From assembly GCA_040882465.1 (NCBI GenBank), contig JBBEBG010000026.1:131974-195973 (forward strand): a stretch of DNA of 64,000 nucleotides. Direction: 5' to 3'. Origin of the DNA: Gemmatimonadota bacterium. GTDB lineage: Bacteria > Gemmatimonadota > Gemmatimonadetes > Longimicrobiales > Gaopeijiaceae. Shown in pieces: positions 54,440 through 63,871 of the stretch (its first letter is position 1; every line of letters begins with the position of its first letter). A model generated the notes under the pieces. It was not told the DNA's origin and did not search any database. It saw nothing but the letters and a program-made list of their open reading frames with translations. A program made the translations under genes and the position numbers.

Positions 54440-55414
54440 ATGAGATCACCCGGGCTCGCGGGACTTGGCCTCTCGCTCCTGATCACCGTGGGATGCGGCG
54501 TGGACCGAACGGAGGACGTGATGACGCTCGCGGATGAAGGACGCCGGATCCTCATCGCCCACCGAGGAGCGTCGGCTTATGCGCCCGAACACACGCTCGA
54601 TGCGTATCGGCTCGCGATGGATCAGGGGGCGGACTTCGTCGAACCGGATCTTCAGGTCACGAGCGATGGAGTTCTGATCTGCCTCCACGATCTCACCCTC
54701 GATCGGACCACGAACGTCGAGGAGGCCTTCCCGGACCGATTCCGCGAAGAGGAGTCCCAGGGAAGGACGGTGCGACGCTGGTATGCGTCGGACTTCACGC
54801 TCGAGGAGATCCGTCGGCTCGACGCGGGATCGTGGTTCGACGAGCGCTTTCGGGGCGCGAGCGTCCCGACTCTTGCGGAGGCGATCGAGCTCGTCCTGGG
54901 GAGGGCTGGACTGTACCCGGAAACCAAGGCGCCCGAGGTGTACGGAGACCTCGGCCTGGACATGGAGCGCCTCCTCGTGGCGGAGCTGGAGCGTACCGGG
55001 CTTCTGAGGCCGGGCACCCACCCCGCGACTCCAGTGGTCATCCAGTCGTTCAGTCCGGAGAGCCTCCGGATTCTTCGGGGCGATCTCGGCGTCGAGCTCC
55101 CACTTACTCTCCTCATCGGGGGCGCCGAAGCGGCCGCAGAGTGGCTCACTCCCGAAGGGCTGGCGCGTGCCCGCGAGTTCGCGGACGGGATCGGTCCCAC
55201 CAAGGGCCTCCTCCTCGAAACGCCCGCGCTCGTCGAACGGATCCACGAAGCTGGGATGCAGGTGGTCCCCTATACCTTCGCTTCGAGGAACACGGGAGAC
55301 TTCGCAACCGTGACGGAAGAGATGGCGTACTTCCTCTACGAGCTCGGGGTGGACGCCCTCTTCACGAACAACCCGGACGAGTTCCCGCGCCGGCCAGCGC
55401 GGAGCGGCTCCTGA
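54440..55414 (+). CDS. Glycerophosphodiester phosphodiesterase, predicted lipoprotein
   Basis: 324 residues from the ATG at 54440. The N-terminus [20 protein letters not shown] ends in a lipobox. The GDPD core is complete: [21 protein letters not shown] (His-Arg, Glu), [22 protein letters not shown] (catalytic His), [12 protein letters not shown] and [11 protein letters not shown], ending [12 protein letters not shown]. It cleaves glycerophosphodiesters to glycerol-3-phosphate, a phosphorus-salvage step, outside the cytoplasm. It overlaps the binding-protein gene by CTGA. Confidence 0.92.
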   Translation: MRSPGLAGLGLSLLITVGCGVDRTEDVMTLADEGRRILIAHRGASAYAPEHTLDAYRLAMDQGADFVEPDLQVTSDGVLICLHDLTLDRTTNVEEAFPDRFREEESQGRTVRRWYASDFTLEEIRRLDAGSWFDERFRGASVPTLAEAIELVLGRAGLYPETKAPEVYGDLGLDMERLLVAELERTGLLRPGTHPATPVVIQSFSPESLRILRGDLGVELPLTLLIGGAEAAAEWLTPEGLARAREFADGIGPTKGLLLETPALVERIHEAGMQVVPYTFASRNTGDFATVTEEMAYFLYELGVDALFTNNPDEFPRRPARSGS

Positions 55415-56373
55415 GACGAGCGTCTGCGCGGGCGCTCGCGCTCACGGCACTGGCATGCGGATGCGCCGGGCCGGTCATCGAGGACTGCCCCCATGGGGAC
55501 TTGGACCCCCGATACTGCGACCGTGACGGCGATCTCGTCGCCGACCTCCCCTCCGATCCGGCTTGGCGCCTCGACCCGGAGGCGCTGGTCTTCGCGTATA
55601 CGCCGGTCGAAGACCCCGCGCAGTTCAGAGACGTCTGGGCGGGATTCCTCCGGCACCTCGAGGCGGAGTCGGAGCGGCCGGTCCGGTTTTTTCCCGTCCA
55701 ATCGAACGCCGCCCAGATCGAGGCGATGCGCGCGGGAAGGCTTCATGTCGCCGGTTTCAACACCGGGAGCGTTCCCCTCGCCGTGAATTGCGCCGGCTTC
55801 GTTCCAATGACGATGATGGGGCGGGCGGACGGGTCCTTTGGATACGAGATGGAGATTCTCACCCGGCGCGACAGCGGAATCGAGTCGGTGGCCGAGCTGA
55901 GAGGCCATACCCTCGCCTTCACGTCGCCCACCTCCAATAGCGGGTTCAAGGCTCCTTCGGTCCTCCTCGAAGCGGAGTTCGGGCTGGTCGCCGGCCGGGA
56001 TTTCGAACCGGCCTTCTCCGGAAGGCACGACAACTCGGTCCTGGGAGTGTTGCACGGAGACTACGACGCCGCGGCGGTCGCGAACATCGTCATCGGGCAG
56101 GTCCTCGCGCGGGGGGTCGGCACGATGGAGGACCTACGGGTCCTGTACCGGTCCGAAACCTTTCCCACCACGGCGTATGGCGTCTCAAACCGGCTCGCCC
56201 CCGGGCTCGCCGAGGCGGTCCGTCGCGCCTTCGCGAGCTTCGAATGGGAGGGGAGCGCCCTCGACGACGAATTTCAGGACGAGGACGGGTTCCTTCCCAT
56301 TACCTACCGGGAGCACTGGGAAGTGATTCGCCGCATCGACGTCACCTCCGAAACGAGTTGGAGCTGCCGATGA
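55411..56373 (+). CDS. PhnD-like phosphate/phosphonate-binding lipoprotein
   Basis: 320 residues if the CTG at 55411 is the start (CTGA overlap with the GDPD stop); no in-frame ATG, GTG or TTG precedes the hydrophobic signal, which ends ALACGCAG, a lipobox. The mature protein has the PhnD pattern: [54 protein letters not shown] and [17 protein letters not shown]. It captures phosphonate, phosphite or phosphate for the ABC importer encoded just downstream. Confidence 0.82.
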   Translation: MRRASARALALTALACGCAGPVIEDCPHGDLDPRYCDRDGDLVADLPSDPAWRLDPEALVFAYTPVEDPAQFRDVWAGFLRHLEAESERPVRFFPVQSNAAQIEAMRAGRLHVAGFNTGSVPLAVNCAGFVPMTMMGRADGSFGYEMEILTRRDSGIESVAELRGHTLAFTSPTSNSGFKAPSVLLEAEFGLVAGRDFEPAFSGRHDNSVLGVLHGDYDAAAVANIVIGQVLARGVGTMEDLRVLYRSETFPTTAYGVSNRLAPGLAEAVRRAFASFEWEGSALDDEFQDEDGFLPITYREHWEVIRRIDVTSETSWSCR

Positions 56374-57170
56374 CGGACGGCCGCCCGCTCCTCGAGATCG
56401 AGGACCTATACGTCAGGTACGGAGCGATGGAGCCGGTCCTCCACGGCGTGTCGCTGGCCCTGGGGCCGCGCGAGGTCGTAGCTCTGATCGGTCCTTCCGG
56501 AGCCGGGAAGAGCACCCTGCTCCGGGCGGTGCAGCGGCTCGTCGAACCCACATCGGGGCGTATCGTTCTCGAAGGCACCGAAATCACCGGCCTCCCTCGC
56601 CGGGCGCTCCGCGCCGCGCGCCGCCGAATGGGGATGATCTTCCAGGAATTCGCTCTGGTGGAGCGCCTCACGGTGATGGAGAACGTCCTCTCCGGCGCCC
56701 TCGGGCGCACAGGGCTCGTCCGGAGCCTCCGGCGCCGCTTCCAACCCGAAGATGTCGAGGAAGCATTCACCCTCCTGGACAGGGTCGGCCTCACCGGCCT
56801 CCAGGACCGGCGGTGCGACTCCCTGTCGGGGGGCCAGAAACAACGGGTCGGGATCGCCCGGGCCCTCATCCAGCATCCGGCGGCCCTCCTCGTGGACGAA
56901 CCCACGGCCAGCCTGGACCCGGCGACCTCGATCCGGATCATGACGCTCATCACGGAGATCTGCGAAGAGAGGGGGCTCGCCGCCATCATCAACCTGCACG
57001 ACGTTCCACTCGCGCGCCGATTTTGTGGCCGGATCGCAGGAATGAGCGAGGGAACGATCGTCTCGGACGGCCCGGCCGCCCGGCTCGACGATGTTCTCCT
57101 TCGCCGGATCTACGGGGATGAGGTGAGCCTGTCCGGTCCCCATTCACCCGACGTTGGAGCGGAGTCCTGA
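56370..57170 (+). CDS. PhnC-like phosphonate/phosphate ABC importer ATPase
   Basis: 266 residues from the ATG at 56370 (ATGA overlap with the binding-protein stop). Walker A is GPSGAGKST, the signature LSGGQKQRV and Walker [13 protein letters not shown], with the H-loop [12 protein letters not shown]. The [23 protein letters not shown] string is the PhnC-type Q-loop region. It powers the two permeases encoded next. Confidence 0.9.
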   Translation: MTDGRPLLEIEDLYVRYGAMEPVLHGVSLALGPREVVALIGPSGAGKSTLLRAVQRLVEPTSGRIVLEGTEITGLPRRALRAARRRMGMIFQEFALVERLTVMENVLSGALGRTGLVRSLRRRFQPEDVEEAFTLLDRVGLTGLQDRRCDSLSGGQKQRVGIARALIQHPAALLVDEPTASLDPATSIRIMTLITEICEERGLAAIINLHDVPLARRFCGRIAGMSEGTIVSDGPAARLDDVLLRRIYGDEVSLSGPHSPDVGAES

Positions 57171-57967
57171 GCCCCCCGCCAGCGCGCGGCTGGCGCCGCC
57201 CTCCCCGTATCGCGAATCCTTCCGTGAGGCTCGGGCTCACGATCGGCGTCCTGGCCTATCTCGTCCTCGCCCTTGCGACCCTCCAGCTGGACCTGGCTCG
57301 GATGTCCGAGGGGATCGCCCGGGCCGGAGAGTTCTTCGGGGGTTGGCTTAGGCCGGACTTCCTGACCCGCTGGGGGGAGATCCGGGACGGCCTCGTCGAG
57401 AGCCTTGCGATGACGGCGGTCGCGACGGCGGCGGGTCTCGCGCTTTCCATTCCCCTTGGCCTCTGCGCGGCGCGCAACCTGGTGAGCGCTCCCGTTTACT
57501 TCGTCTCCCGGAGCCTCCTGGCCGTTTCCCGCGGATTCCACGAGATCCTCCTGGCGATCCTCTTCGTGGCCATGTTCGGGTTCGGACCTTTCGCCGGACT
57601 CGCGACCCTGGTAGTCGGGACCGTGGGGTTCCTGGGGAAACTTTTTGCCGAAGCCATCGAAGAGATTGACCGGCGGCCGCTCGAGGCCCTCACGGCCGTC
57701 GGGGCCCCTTGGACCTCGCGCGTTCTCTTCGGAGTCGTCCCGCAGGTGATCCCTCGGGTGCTGGGCCTTTCGCTATACCGACTCGACATCAACTTCCGCG
57801 AATCCGCCGTGATCGGTCTCGTCGGTGCCGGCGGCATCGGGGCGACACTCACGACTGCCTTCAGTCGCTACGAATTCGAGACGGTGTCCGCCATCCTCAT
57901 TGCGATCATCGCGCTAGTCTTCGGGGCCGAGCTCGCATCGGGACACCTTCGCCGGAGGCTTCTCTGA
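57167..57967 (+). CDS. PhnE-like ABC permease 1
   Basis: Two starts are possible. A CTG at 57167 lies in a CTGA overlap with the phnC stop and would give 266 residues with a short Pro/Arg-rich N-terminal tail; a GTG at 57224 would give 247. I list the longer form because the same CTGA arrangement occurs twice more in this window. The permease has about six membrane segments and the PhnE EAA-type loop ([21 protein letters not shown], then [21 protein letters not shown]). It forms a heterodimer with the next gene's product. Confidence 0.82.
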   Translation: MSPPPARGWRRPPRIANPSVRLGLTIGVLAYLVLALATLQLDLARMSEGIARAGEFFGGWLRPDFLTRWGEIRDGLVESLAMTAVATAAGLALSIPLGLCAARNLVSAPVYFVSRSLLAVSRGFHEILLAILFVAMFGFGPFAGLATLVVGTVGFLGKLFAEAIEEIDRRPLEALTAVGAPWTSRVLFGVVPQVIPRVLGLSLYRLDINFRESAVIGLVGAGGIGATLTTAFSRYEFETVSAILIAIIALVFGAELASGHLRRRLL

Positions 57968-58782
57968 TGCCCGTTGTGGTCCGGAACGCGGTCAGGGAGT
58001 GGACCCGCCGTACACCGGCAGAAGAACGGATCCGCTTTGCGATCGTCCTCGGGGTCGTCGCGATCCTCGGAGCTGCATGGACCGGGATCTCTTCGGGAAC
58101 CACGTGGTCCTTCGTGTGGAGCTCCGGCACGCAGGCGCGGGACCTGGCGTCGCGGATGTTTCCTCCGGACGCGTCTTATGGACCCTCGTTGTTGCGGCCC
58201 CTCGTAGACACGCTTCACATCGCGACGCTCGGAACCGCCCTCGGCGTCCTGATCGCACTTCCCCTCGCGTTCGCGGCCGCACATCCAACCACGCCGTCGC
58301 GACTCCTCGTCCGTCCGTTCGCCCTCCTTGTCCTCGTGACCTCCAGGTCGGTGAATTCGATCATCTGGGCGCTCTTTCTCGTCGTGGTGCTGGGTCCGGG
58401 GACGGTGTCGGGAATCCTGGCGATCGCCCTTCGGTCGGTCGGATTCGTAGGGAAGCTCGTCTACGAGGCAATCGAAGAGGCGCCGACGCTCCCCGTCCTG
58501 GCCGTCCAGGCGACCGGCGCAGGGCGGGTCCAATCGCTCGCATACGGACTGGTCCCGAACCTCCTCCCGGTCATGGCGGGGGCGAGCGTCTATCGGTGGG
58601 AGATCAACATCCGCGAGGCGACGATCCTCGGACTCGTCGGAGCCGGAGGAATCGGAATGGCGCTCCAGAGCTCGATCGATGCCCTGGCCTGGTCCCGCGT
58701 GAGCGTCATCCTCGTCGCGATCCTCGCCACCGTCGTCCTGGCCGAGTGGGTGTCGGCCCGGGTCAGGCGCCGCTTCCGGTGA
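57967..58782 (+). CDS. PhnE-like ABC permease 2
   Basis: 271 residues from the ATG at 57967, sharing one base with the previous stop (TGATG). Six membrane segments and the same family loop ([42 protein letters not shown]). Two PhnE-type permeases beside one PhnC and one PhnD are common in bacteria that use a heterodimeric channel. The last gene of the unit. Confidence 0.88.
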   Translation: MPVVVRNAVREWTRRTPAEERIRFAIVLGVVAILGAAWTGISSGTTWSFVWSSGTQARDLASRMFPPDASYGPSLLRPLVDTLHIATLGTALGVLIALPLAFAAAHPTTPSRLLVRPFALLVLVTSRSVNSIIWALFLVVVLGPGTVSGILAIALRSVGFVGKLVYEAIEEAPTLPVLAVQATGAGRVQSLAYGLVPNLLPVMAGASVYRWEINIREATILGLVGAGGIGMALQSSIDALAWSRVSVILVAILATVVLAEWVSARVRRRFR

Positions 58783-58798
58783 TCCGGCCGCCCGTGCC

Positions 58799-59164
58799 TT
58801 ACTCCACGATCACGCTCCCACGCATTCCGCTCGTCGGCGTGCCGTGCTCGGTGCAGTAGTAAGCGTAGGCGCCGGCGCCCTGCGGCATCGCCTGCTGGTG
58901 GGCGCCCGTTGTCTGGAGCGGAGAATCTCCCAGTCCAGCGGACACCCAACGAATCCGGTGGGGATTGTCCCCTGCCCAGGTCCAGGTGACGGTCGCCCCC
59001 GGATCCACGAGAATGTTGGCCGGAGCGAAGACATCGTCGAGGACGGAAACCGATGTGGTCGCCACGGGGTCGGAGGAGGTCGGGTCGCTCCCGCCGCACG
59101 CGGCGACGAGCGTCGGAAAGAGGCAGAGCGAGGCGACGAGCTTGGCGGACATGACGTGGCGCAT
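58799..59164 (-). CDS. Cupredoxin (plastocyanin/azurin-like) lipoprotein
   Basis: 121 residues from the ATG at 59164 with AAGGAGT upstream. The signal ends LVAACGGS (lipobox, Cys23). The blue-copper ligands are visible: His69 (NPHRIRW), Cys104 (AYYCTEHG), His107 and Met114 (SGMRGS). Small electron-transfer proteins of this sort sit in the periplasm or on the membrane. It is convergent with the PhnE gene (16 bases). Confidence 0.88.
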   Translation of the reverse strand: MRHVMSAKLVASLCLFPTLVAACGGSDPTSSDPVATTSVSVLDDVFAPANILVDPGATVTWTWAGDNPHRIRWVSAGLGDSPLQTTGAHQQAMPQGAGAYAYYCTEHGTPTSGMRGSVIVE

Positions 59165-59452
59165 CGTTACTCCTTGCGGGAGCTTTTCCGGCGCGAACGG
59201 ATCGTAGCGCCTGTCGGGCTATACGTCCCATGCGAGAAGATCGTTCCCGAATCACGCTCCGGCGTAGAATGAAATTGCTGGCACGGCAGTAAGGTGCGCG
59301 GATTCGTCTGATCAGGCGAGGCGGACGCACCGTCCCCCGAGGAACGCGTGGCGTGCGGCCCGTTGCCGCACGGCTGTTCTCGGCTGATCGTATTGCTTGC
59401 ACGCGCGTGCCGAATGGCCGCGCACCGGGGTCCAACGCAAGTGGAGAGCAGT

Positions 59453-60814
59453 GTGAACAAGCAGGGAGCGACCATACTCGTCGTGGACGACGACGCAACC
59501 ATGCGAGACGTCCTGGAGATGCGGCTCCAGACGTGGGGGTATCGAGTCCTCCTCGCCGGCGACGCGCATGAAGCGTCGGCGCTCCTCGAGAAGGAGGATC
59601 CGGATCTCGTGCTTTCCGACGTCGTCATGCCCGAGCTTTCGGGTCTGGACCTCCTCCGCACGCTCAAGAGGTCGGATCCCGATCGACCCGTAATCCTGCT
59701 CACGGCGCACGGCACGGTCGAGATGGCCGTCGAAGCGATGAAGGCGGGAGCGCTCGACTTCCTCACTAAGCCACTCAACTACGGGAACCTTCGTACGGTC
59801 CTCGACCAGGCTTCCCATGACCGCGATCTCCTCAAGTCCCAAGGGAGCGCGCCTGCCGAGTCCAGCGACCGGGCGTTCGGACGCTTCGTCGGGTCGAGCT
59901 CACCGATGGTCGAGATCTACGAGCTCATAGACTCCCTTGCCGGGAGCGACGCCCCGGTCCTGATCACCGGAGAAAGCGGCACGGGAAAGGAGCTCGCCGC
60001 CCGCACGATTCACGAGCTGAGCGAGCGCAGCCAGGGGCCCTTCGTGGCCATGAACGCCGCCGCGATTCCGCGGGACCTCGTGGAGAGCGAGATCTTCGGA
60101 CACGAAAAGGGGTCGTTCACCGGGGCGAGCCATGATCGAATCGGATGCTTCGAGCTCGCCGACGGTGGGACCCTCTTCTTGGACGAAATCTCGGAAATGC
60201 CCATCGAGCTCCAGCCGAAGCTCCTCAGGGTCCTGGACGAAGCGCGATTCCGGAGGGTCGGCGGGAGGAAGGAGATCGTCGCGGACGTGCGGATGCTCTC
60301 CGCCACGAACATCCCACCGCAGACCGCGGTGCGGGAGAATCGACTCCGCGAGGACCTTTATTACCGCCTGAACGTCTTCACCCTGCATCTCCCACCCCTC
60401 CGCGAGCGGGAGGACGACATCCCGCATCTCGTCCAGCACTTCCTCGACAAGTTCCGGGAAAAACACCAGGCGCGCGCGCGGGCCATCCGGGAAGAGGCGC
60501 TCGAGCTCTTGCGCGCCTATTCCTGGCCGGGAAACGTCCGCGAGCTTCGTAACGTCATGGAGCGCGCCACGATTCTGGCCGATGGAGAGTGGATCGAGGT
60601 CTCGCACCTTCCCGCCTACATCCGGACCCCTTCGGCGGAGCCGATGGATGACTTGCCGATCCCAACGGGAATGAGCGCGGCCGAGGTCGAGAAGCGACTG
60701 ATCCTCCAGACGCTGGACGAGACGGGGAACAACAAGGCCGAGACCGCCCGCCGCCTCGGTCTCAATGTCAAGACGATCCGGAACAAGCTCCGGTCCTACG
60801 GTCTCGATCGCTGA
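59453..60814 (+). CDS. NtrC/GlrR-type sigma54-dependent response regulator
   Basis: 453 residues from a GTG with GGAGAG upstream. Receiver (Asp56 in LVLSDVVMP, acidic pair in VVDDDATMR), AAA+ domain with GESGTGKE, GSFTGAS in place of the usual GAFTGA, GTLFLDEISEMP and the arginine finger region, and a C-terminal Fis-type HTH (NKAETARRLGLNVKTIRNKL). The Ser in GSFTGA is a tolerated variant in some members. Its partner kinase lies convergent, 29 bases away. Confidence 0.9.
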   Translation: MNKQGATILVVDDDATMRDVLEMRLQTWGYRVLLAGDAHEASALLEKEDPDLVLSDVVMPELSGLDLLRTLKRSDPDRPVILLTAHGTVEMAVEAMKAGALDFLTKPLNYGNLRTVLDQASHDRDLLKSQGSAPAESSDRAFGRFVGSSSPMVEIYELIDSLAGSDAPVLITGESGTGKELAARTIHELSERSQGPFVAMNAAAIPRDLVESEIFGHEKGSFTGASHDRIGCFELADGGTLFLDEISEMPIELQPKLLRVLDEARFRRVGGRKEIVADVRMLSATNIPPQTAVRENRLREDLYYRLNVFTLHLPPLREREDDIPHLVQHFLDKFREKHQARARAIREEALELLRAYSWPGNVRELRNVMERATILADGEWIEVSHLPAYIRTPSAEPMDDLPIPTGMSAAEVEKRLILQTLDETGNNKAETARRLGLNVKTIRNKLRSYGLDR

Positions 60815-60843
60815 CCCCAGCCGCGAGCGCGATCCTGAACTCC

Positions 60844-62976
60844 CTAGTGTCCCGGAGCCACTCCGGGGGCGCCTCCTCCCGACGGGCGTCGGTCTAGATC
60901 GATTCGACGAAGCATCTCCAAGGCATCATTGAGCTGTCGCAAGAGCTCGTCCCGCTCCTGAATCTGCCCCTCGAGCTGCGCGACCTGCTCCAGCGTCTCG
61001 CGTGCCCAGGCCGCCTGGGCCTGCACGAGCCCGTCCGAGGCTTCGTGCTCCACGATGTCGAGGTGGGTCAAGGCCCTCGCGCGATCCTGTAGGAGACTCG
61101 CGGGGGACAGATATACGAGGGCGAGACCCCAATGCGCTTCGGTCAGCGCGTCGCCATCCGCGCCGAGTCGAAGGGCCGCTTCGAGCTCGCTCGCCGCGTC
61201 GGCGAAGCTCCCCCCCGCGAGAAGGGCGCGAGCGCGATCCATCCGGACGGACCAGGCCGGTGAAGGCTCGGAGCCCGATGCCTCCGGAGGAGCCTCCCGG
61301 ACGTCCTCCGGGGGTGCCGGCGCCGAGGTGCCGCTCGATCCCCCTCCCATGAGGGCGCAGCCCGGAAGAGCGAAAACCGCGAGGAGCGCCAGTGTGGCCT
61401 TGGTCGCGACCCGACCAACAGGGGCGGCGGCGGGATGGGCCGATCCCATTTCCTCCTCGTGGCTGCGATTGGCTTCGTCCATGGACTGAATATCGCGCCA
61501 CCGGCTCGACGCGACAGGAAGGAGGACGAAAAAGATGGACCCGCCCCTCGGCCGGTCCTCGACCCAGATGGCTCCTCCGTGCGCCTCGACGATCCTGCGC
61601 GAAATGGCGAGGCCGAGCCCCACACCCTGTCCCTGGATGCGTTGGCGGCCGCCCACCTGGTGGAATTTGTCGAAGATTCGAGTCTTGTGCTCGTCGGGGA
61701 CGCCGATCCCTTCATCGGCCACCGAGAGGAGGAGGAATGGTCCGCTTTCGCCAGCCAGAACGGAGGTGTACCACTCCGGGACCCCGGGCGGGAGGGAGCG
61801 GCACCCGGCGAGGTCCGCCTCCACCCGAGTGCCGGCGGAGGAGAATTTGATGGCGTTCCCGACCAAATTGGCGACGACCTCGCGGACCCTTTCACCGTCG
61901 CAAAGGACGGTGACCGTTGGGGTGCCCACGAGGTCGAGGCTTCGGTTGTTTTCCTCGGCGACCGGCTGGAGCTCTTCGAGGACCGATCGGACGATTTCCG
62001 CCGCATCGTGCGAGGCGACACGGTAACTGGCTCCCCCGCCTTCGAGGCGCGATACCTCGAGCAGGTCGCCGATCATCGAGGAGAGCCTTCCGGAACTCCT
62101 GCGAGCGAGGTCGAGGAGGTGCCGCTGCTTTTGATTGAGTGGCCCCGGGAGCTCGTCGAGAAGAATCTCCACGGTTTCCTGCACAGCCGCGAGGGGATTC
62201 TTGAGCTCGTGCGAGACGTGGGAAACGAAGTCCCGCTTGAGGTCTTCCAGCTCGTCCAACCTCGCAGCCATGTCATTGAAATCGCGCGCAAGGTCCGCGA
62301 GCTCGCCCGGCCCCCGAATCTCGAGGCGATGCTTGAAACGCCCCGCCGCGAGCTCCCGGGTGCCGCGGGTGAGATGTCGGAGGGGCCCGGAGATGGAGAA
62401 GAAGAGGAGGAGGCTCGCGATTCCTGCCAGCCCGAGCGAGGCGCCCGCGGCCGCTCGAGCGACCACGCGGGCCCGCTCGCCGGCGGCGGCGGACATGTCG
62501 GCTCTCAGCGCTACGGCCGCCTCGTTCACCTCGATGAGTCGCTCAACTTCGCCCCGCAGGGCGAGGAGCATCGCCTGCACTTCTCCGAAACGGGTGGGGT
62601 TCAACCAGAGGGCGGGACCCGTGGCCCGGTACTCGCGCCATCCAATCTGCACCCGCGCGCGAATCCGCGCCTCTTCACCTTCCAGAGAGAGTTCGGTGAG
62701 ACGGACCAAGGCTGCGTCTACCGCCTGCTCCCAGTCCGTCCACTGGCGCCGGTATTCGTCGTCGCGAAGGAGGGACGCCTTTTCGGCGAACTCCAGAACG
62801 CCCTCAAACCCCTGGACCAGGAGAATGGAGATACGTGCGGCTTCGAGATTGGTACGGGAGAGCTCCAGATTGACCTGTTGCAGCCGGTCCACCTGGGTGA
62901 GTTGATACCAGAGCGCTCCGATCAAGAGCGCGGCCATTAGAAAAAGGCCCGCAACGATCCGGGTGGTGATCCTCAC
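60844..62976 (-). CDS. GlrK-like sensor histidine kinase continuous in frame with a QseG-like lipoprotein region
   Basis: 710 residues. First 490: a membrane kinase with TM helices (about 7-27 and 172-194), a helical periplasmic sensor, HAMP (about 195-247), phospho-His256 (SHELKNPL) and the HATPase (LVGNAIKFSS, DEGIGVPDEH, GVGLGLAISR). After a linker comes VATKATLALLAVFALPGC, a lipoprotein signal with Cys540, then a TPR/coiled-coil region. In enterobacteria glrK, qseG (lipoprotein) and glrR are separate genes. Here either the two are fused or a second product starts at the in-frame ATG at 61449, which has GAGGAGG just upstream. No stop separates them. Confidence 0.85.
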   Translation of the reverse strand: MRITTRIVAGLFLMAALLIGALWYQLTQVDRLQQVNLELSRTNLEAARISILLVQGFEGVLEFAEKASLLRDDEYRRQWTDWEQAVDAALVRLTELSLEGEEARIRARVQIGWREYRATGPALWLNPTRFGEVQAMLLALRGEVERLIEVNEAAVALRADMSAAAGERARVVARAAAGASLGLAGIASLLLFFSISGPLRHLTRGTRELAAGRFKHRLEIRGPGELADLARDFNDMAARLDELEDLKRDFVSHVSHELKNPLAAVQETVEILLDELPGPLNQKQRHLLDLARRSSGRLSSMIGDLLEVSRLEGGGASYRVASHDAAEIVRSVLEELQPVAEENNRSLDLVGTPTVTVLCDGERVREVVANLVGNAIKFSSAGTRVEADLAGCRSLPPGVPEWYTSVLAGESGPFLLLSVADEGIGVPDEHKTRIFDKFHQVGGRQRIQGQGVGLGLAISRRIVEAHGGAIWVEDRPRGGSIFFVLLPVASSRWRDIQSMDEANRSHEEEMGSAHPAAAPVGRVATKATLALLAVFALPGCALMGGGSSGTSAPAPPEDVREAPPEASGSEPSPAWSVRMDRARALLAGGSFADAASELEAALRLGADGDALTEAHWGLALVYLSPASLLQDRARALTHLDIVEHEASDGLVQAQAAWARETLEQVAQLEGQIQERDELLRQLNDALEMLRRIDLDRRPSGGGAPGVAPGH

Positions 62977-63060
62977 GCTTTATCCCCGTCCAGGCAGGTT
63001 GCACCCAAAGAGCGGATGGCCGCTCGGATCCGGACTGAACCGCGGGGAGCCCGGGATTTC

Positions 63061-63093
63061 CCCGCGCGCCCGGACTAACTCCGGGCGCGCGGG
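63061..63093 (-). terminator. Hairpin after the OmpA-like gene
   Basis: A perfect 14-bp GC-rich inverted repeat (arms 63061-63074 and 63080-63093) with a 5-base loop begins 17 bases after the OmpA-type stop on the minus strand. There is no T tract, so it may act with Rho or stabilise the mRNA. Confidence 0.6.
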
Positions 63094-63110
63094 AATCCGG
63101 ACGCGAAGGA

Positions 63111-63809
63111 TCAGAGGTCGTCTGCGCTTCCCGACAAGACGACGGAGGGCTGCCCCTGCGACGGACCGAAGTCGATCACCATGGCGACGCGACGATTCTG
63201 CCATCCCGCATCTCCGGGGCCCTCGGCGCCGGCGACGATCAGCCGGTTGCCACCTTCGCCATAACTCACCGCCCGCATCCGATCCGACGGCAGGCCCGCC
63301 GACGCGAGATATGACTTGACCGCGTCCGCGCGCTCCTGGCCGAGCCGCAGATTGTACTCTACGCTCCCGGAAGGATCGGTGAAACCCTCGACCGTGATGG
63401 TCGCGTCCGAGTAGTACCCCCCAACGACGTTCGCGAAGCGATCCAGCACCGCATAGTCGGCGGGCCGAACTGTCGCGTCATCGTACGCGAAGTGAACTGG
63501 AGCGCTGAAGCGAATGGACGACTCGAAACGCTCCATCGCAACGTCGAACTCGCCTTCCAGGGCACGGAGCTCGCCCTCGAGAGAGGCTAGCCTCGTTTCC
63601 ACCCGACTCTCGGCACTCTGGATTTCCTGCGTGAGGCGGCTCTCGACCCCGTCGTCGCCCTGACGGATCTCGGCCCGGATCTGAGTAAGCTCCCCGGCGA
63701 GCTCGTCGCGGTTGACGTGAGCACAGCCGCCGATGGCCAGCATCGCGACGGCCGCGACCAGCAGGCGACCCTGCGATCCAGCGACTCGGTACCCGTTCCA
63801 ATTCAACAT
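63111..63809 (-). CDS. OmpA-family peptidoglycan-binding lipoprotein
   Basis: 232 residues from the ATG at 63809. The signal ends AIGGCAHVN (lipobox, Cys29). Then a coiled coil (about 35-90, ELTQIRAEIRQGDDG, SRVETRLASLEGELRALEGE) and a C-terminal OmpA domain with VHFAYDDATVRPADYAVLDRFA, VEGFTDPSGSVEYNLRLGQERAD and NRRVAMVID (Asp and Arg for diaminopimelate). It anchors the outer membrane to peptidoglycan, Pal-like. The next gene upstream is cut by the window edge. Confidence 0.88.
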   Translation of the reverse strand: MLNWNGYRVAGSQGRLLVAAVAMLAIGGCAHVNRDELAGELTQIRAEIRQGDDGVESRLTQEIQSAESRVETRLASLEGELRALEGEFDVAMERFESSIRFSAPVHFAYDDATVRPADYAVLDRFANVVGGYYSDATITVEGFTDPSGSVEYNLRLGQERADAVKSYLASAGLPSDRMRAVSYGEGGNRLIVAGAEGPGDAGWQNRRVAMVIDFGPSQGQPSVVLSGSADDL

Positions 63810-63871
63810 TCTCGTCCTCCGTATCCCCTTGCTTGGTGGTCCGGTCCGGCACAGAGCCGTCCGGCTGGCGC

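Noticed and set aside
52565..55414. 949-residue open frame across ppk1 and GDPD
   Set aside because: Only the last 324 residues (from 54440) show homology; the rest is a shadow of ppk1.
59279..59300. TGGCACG box upstream of the NtrC-type regulator, resembling a sigma54 -24 element
   Set aside because: The -24 part is perfect, but the -12 element (TTGC at the right spacing) is absent, so it is not a sound sigma54 promoter.
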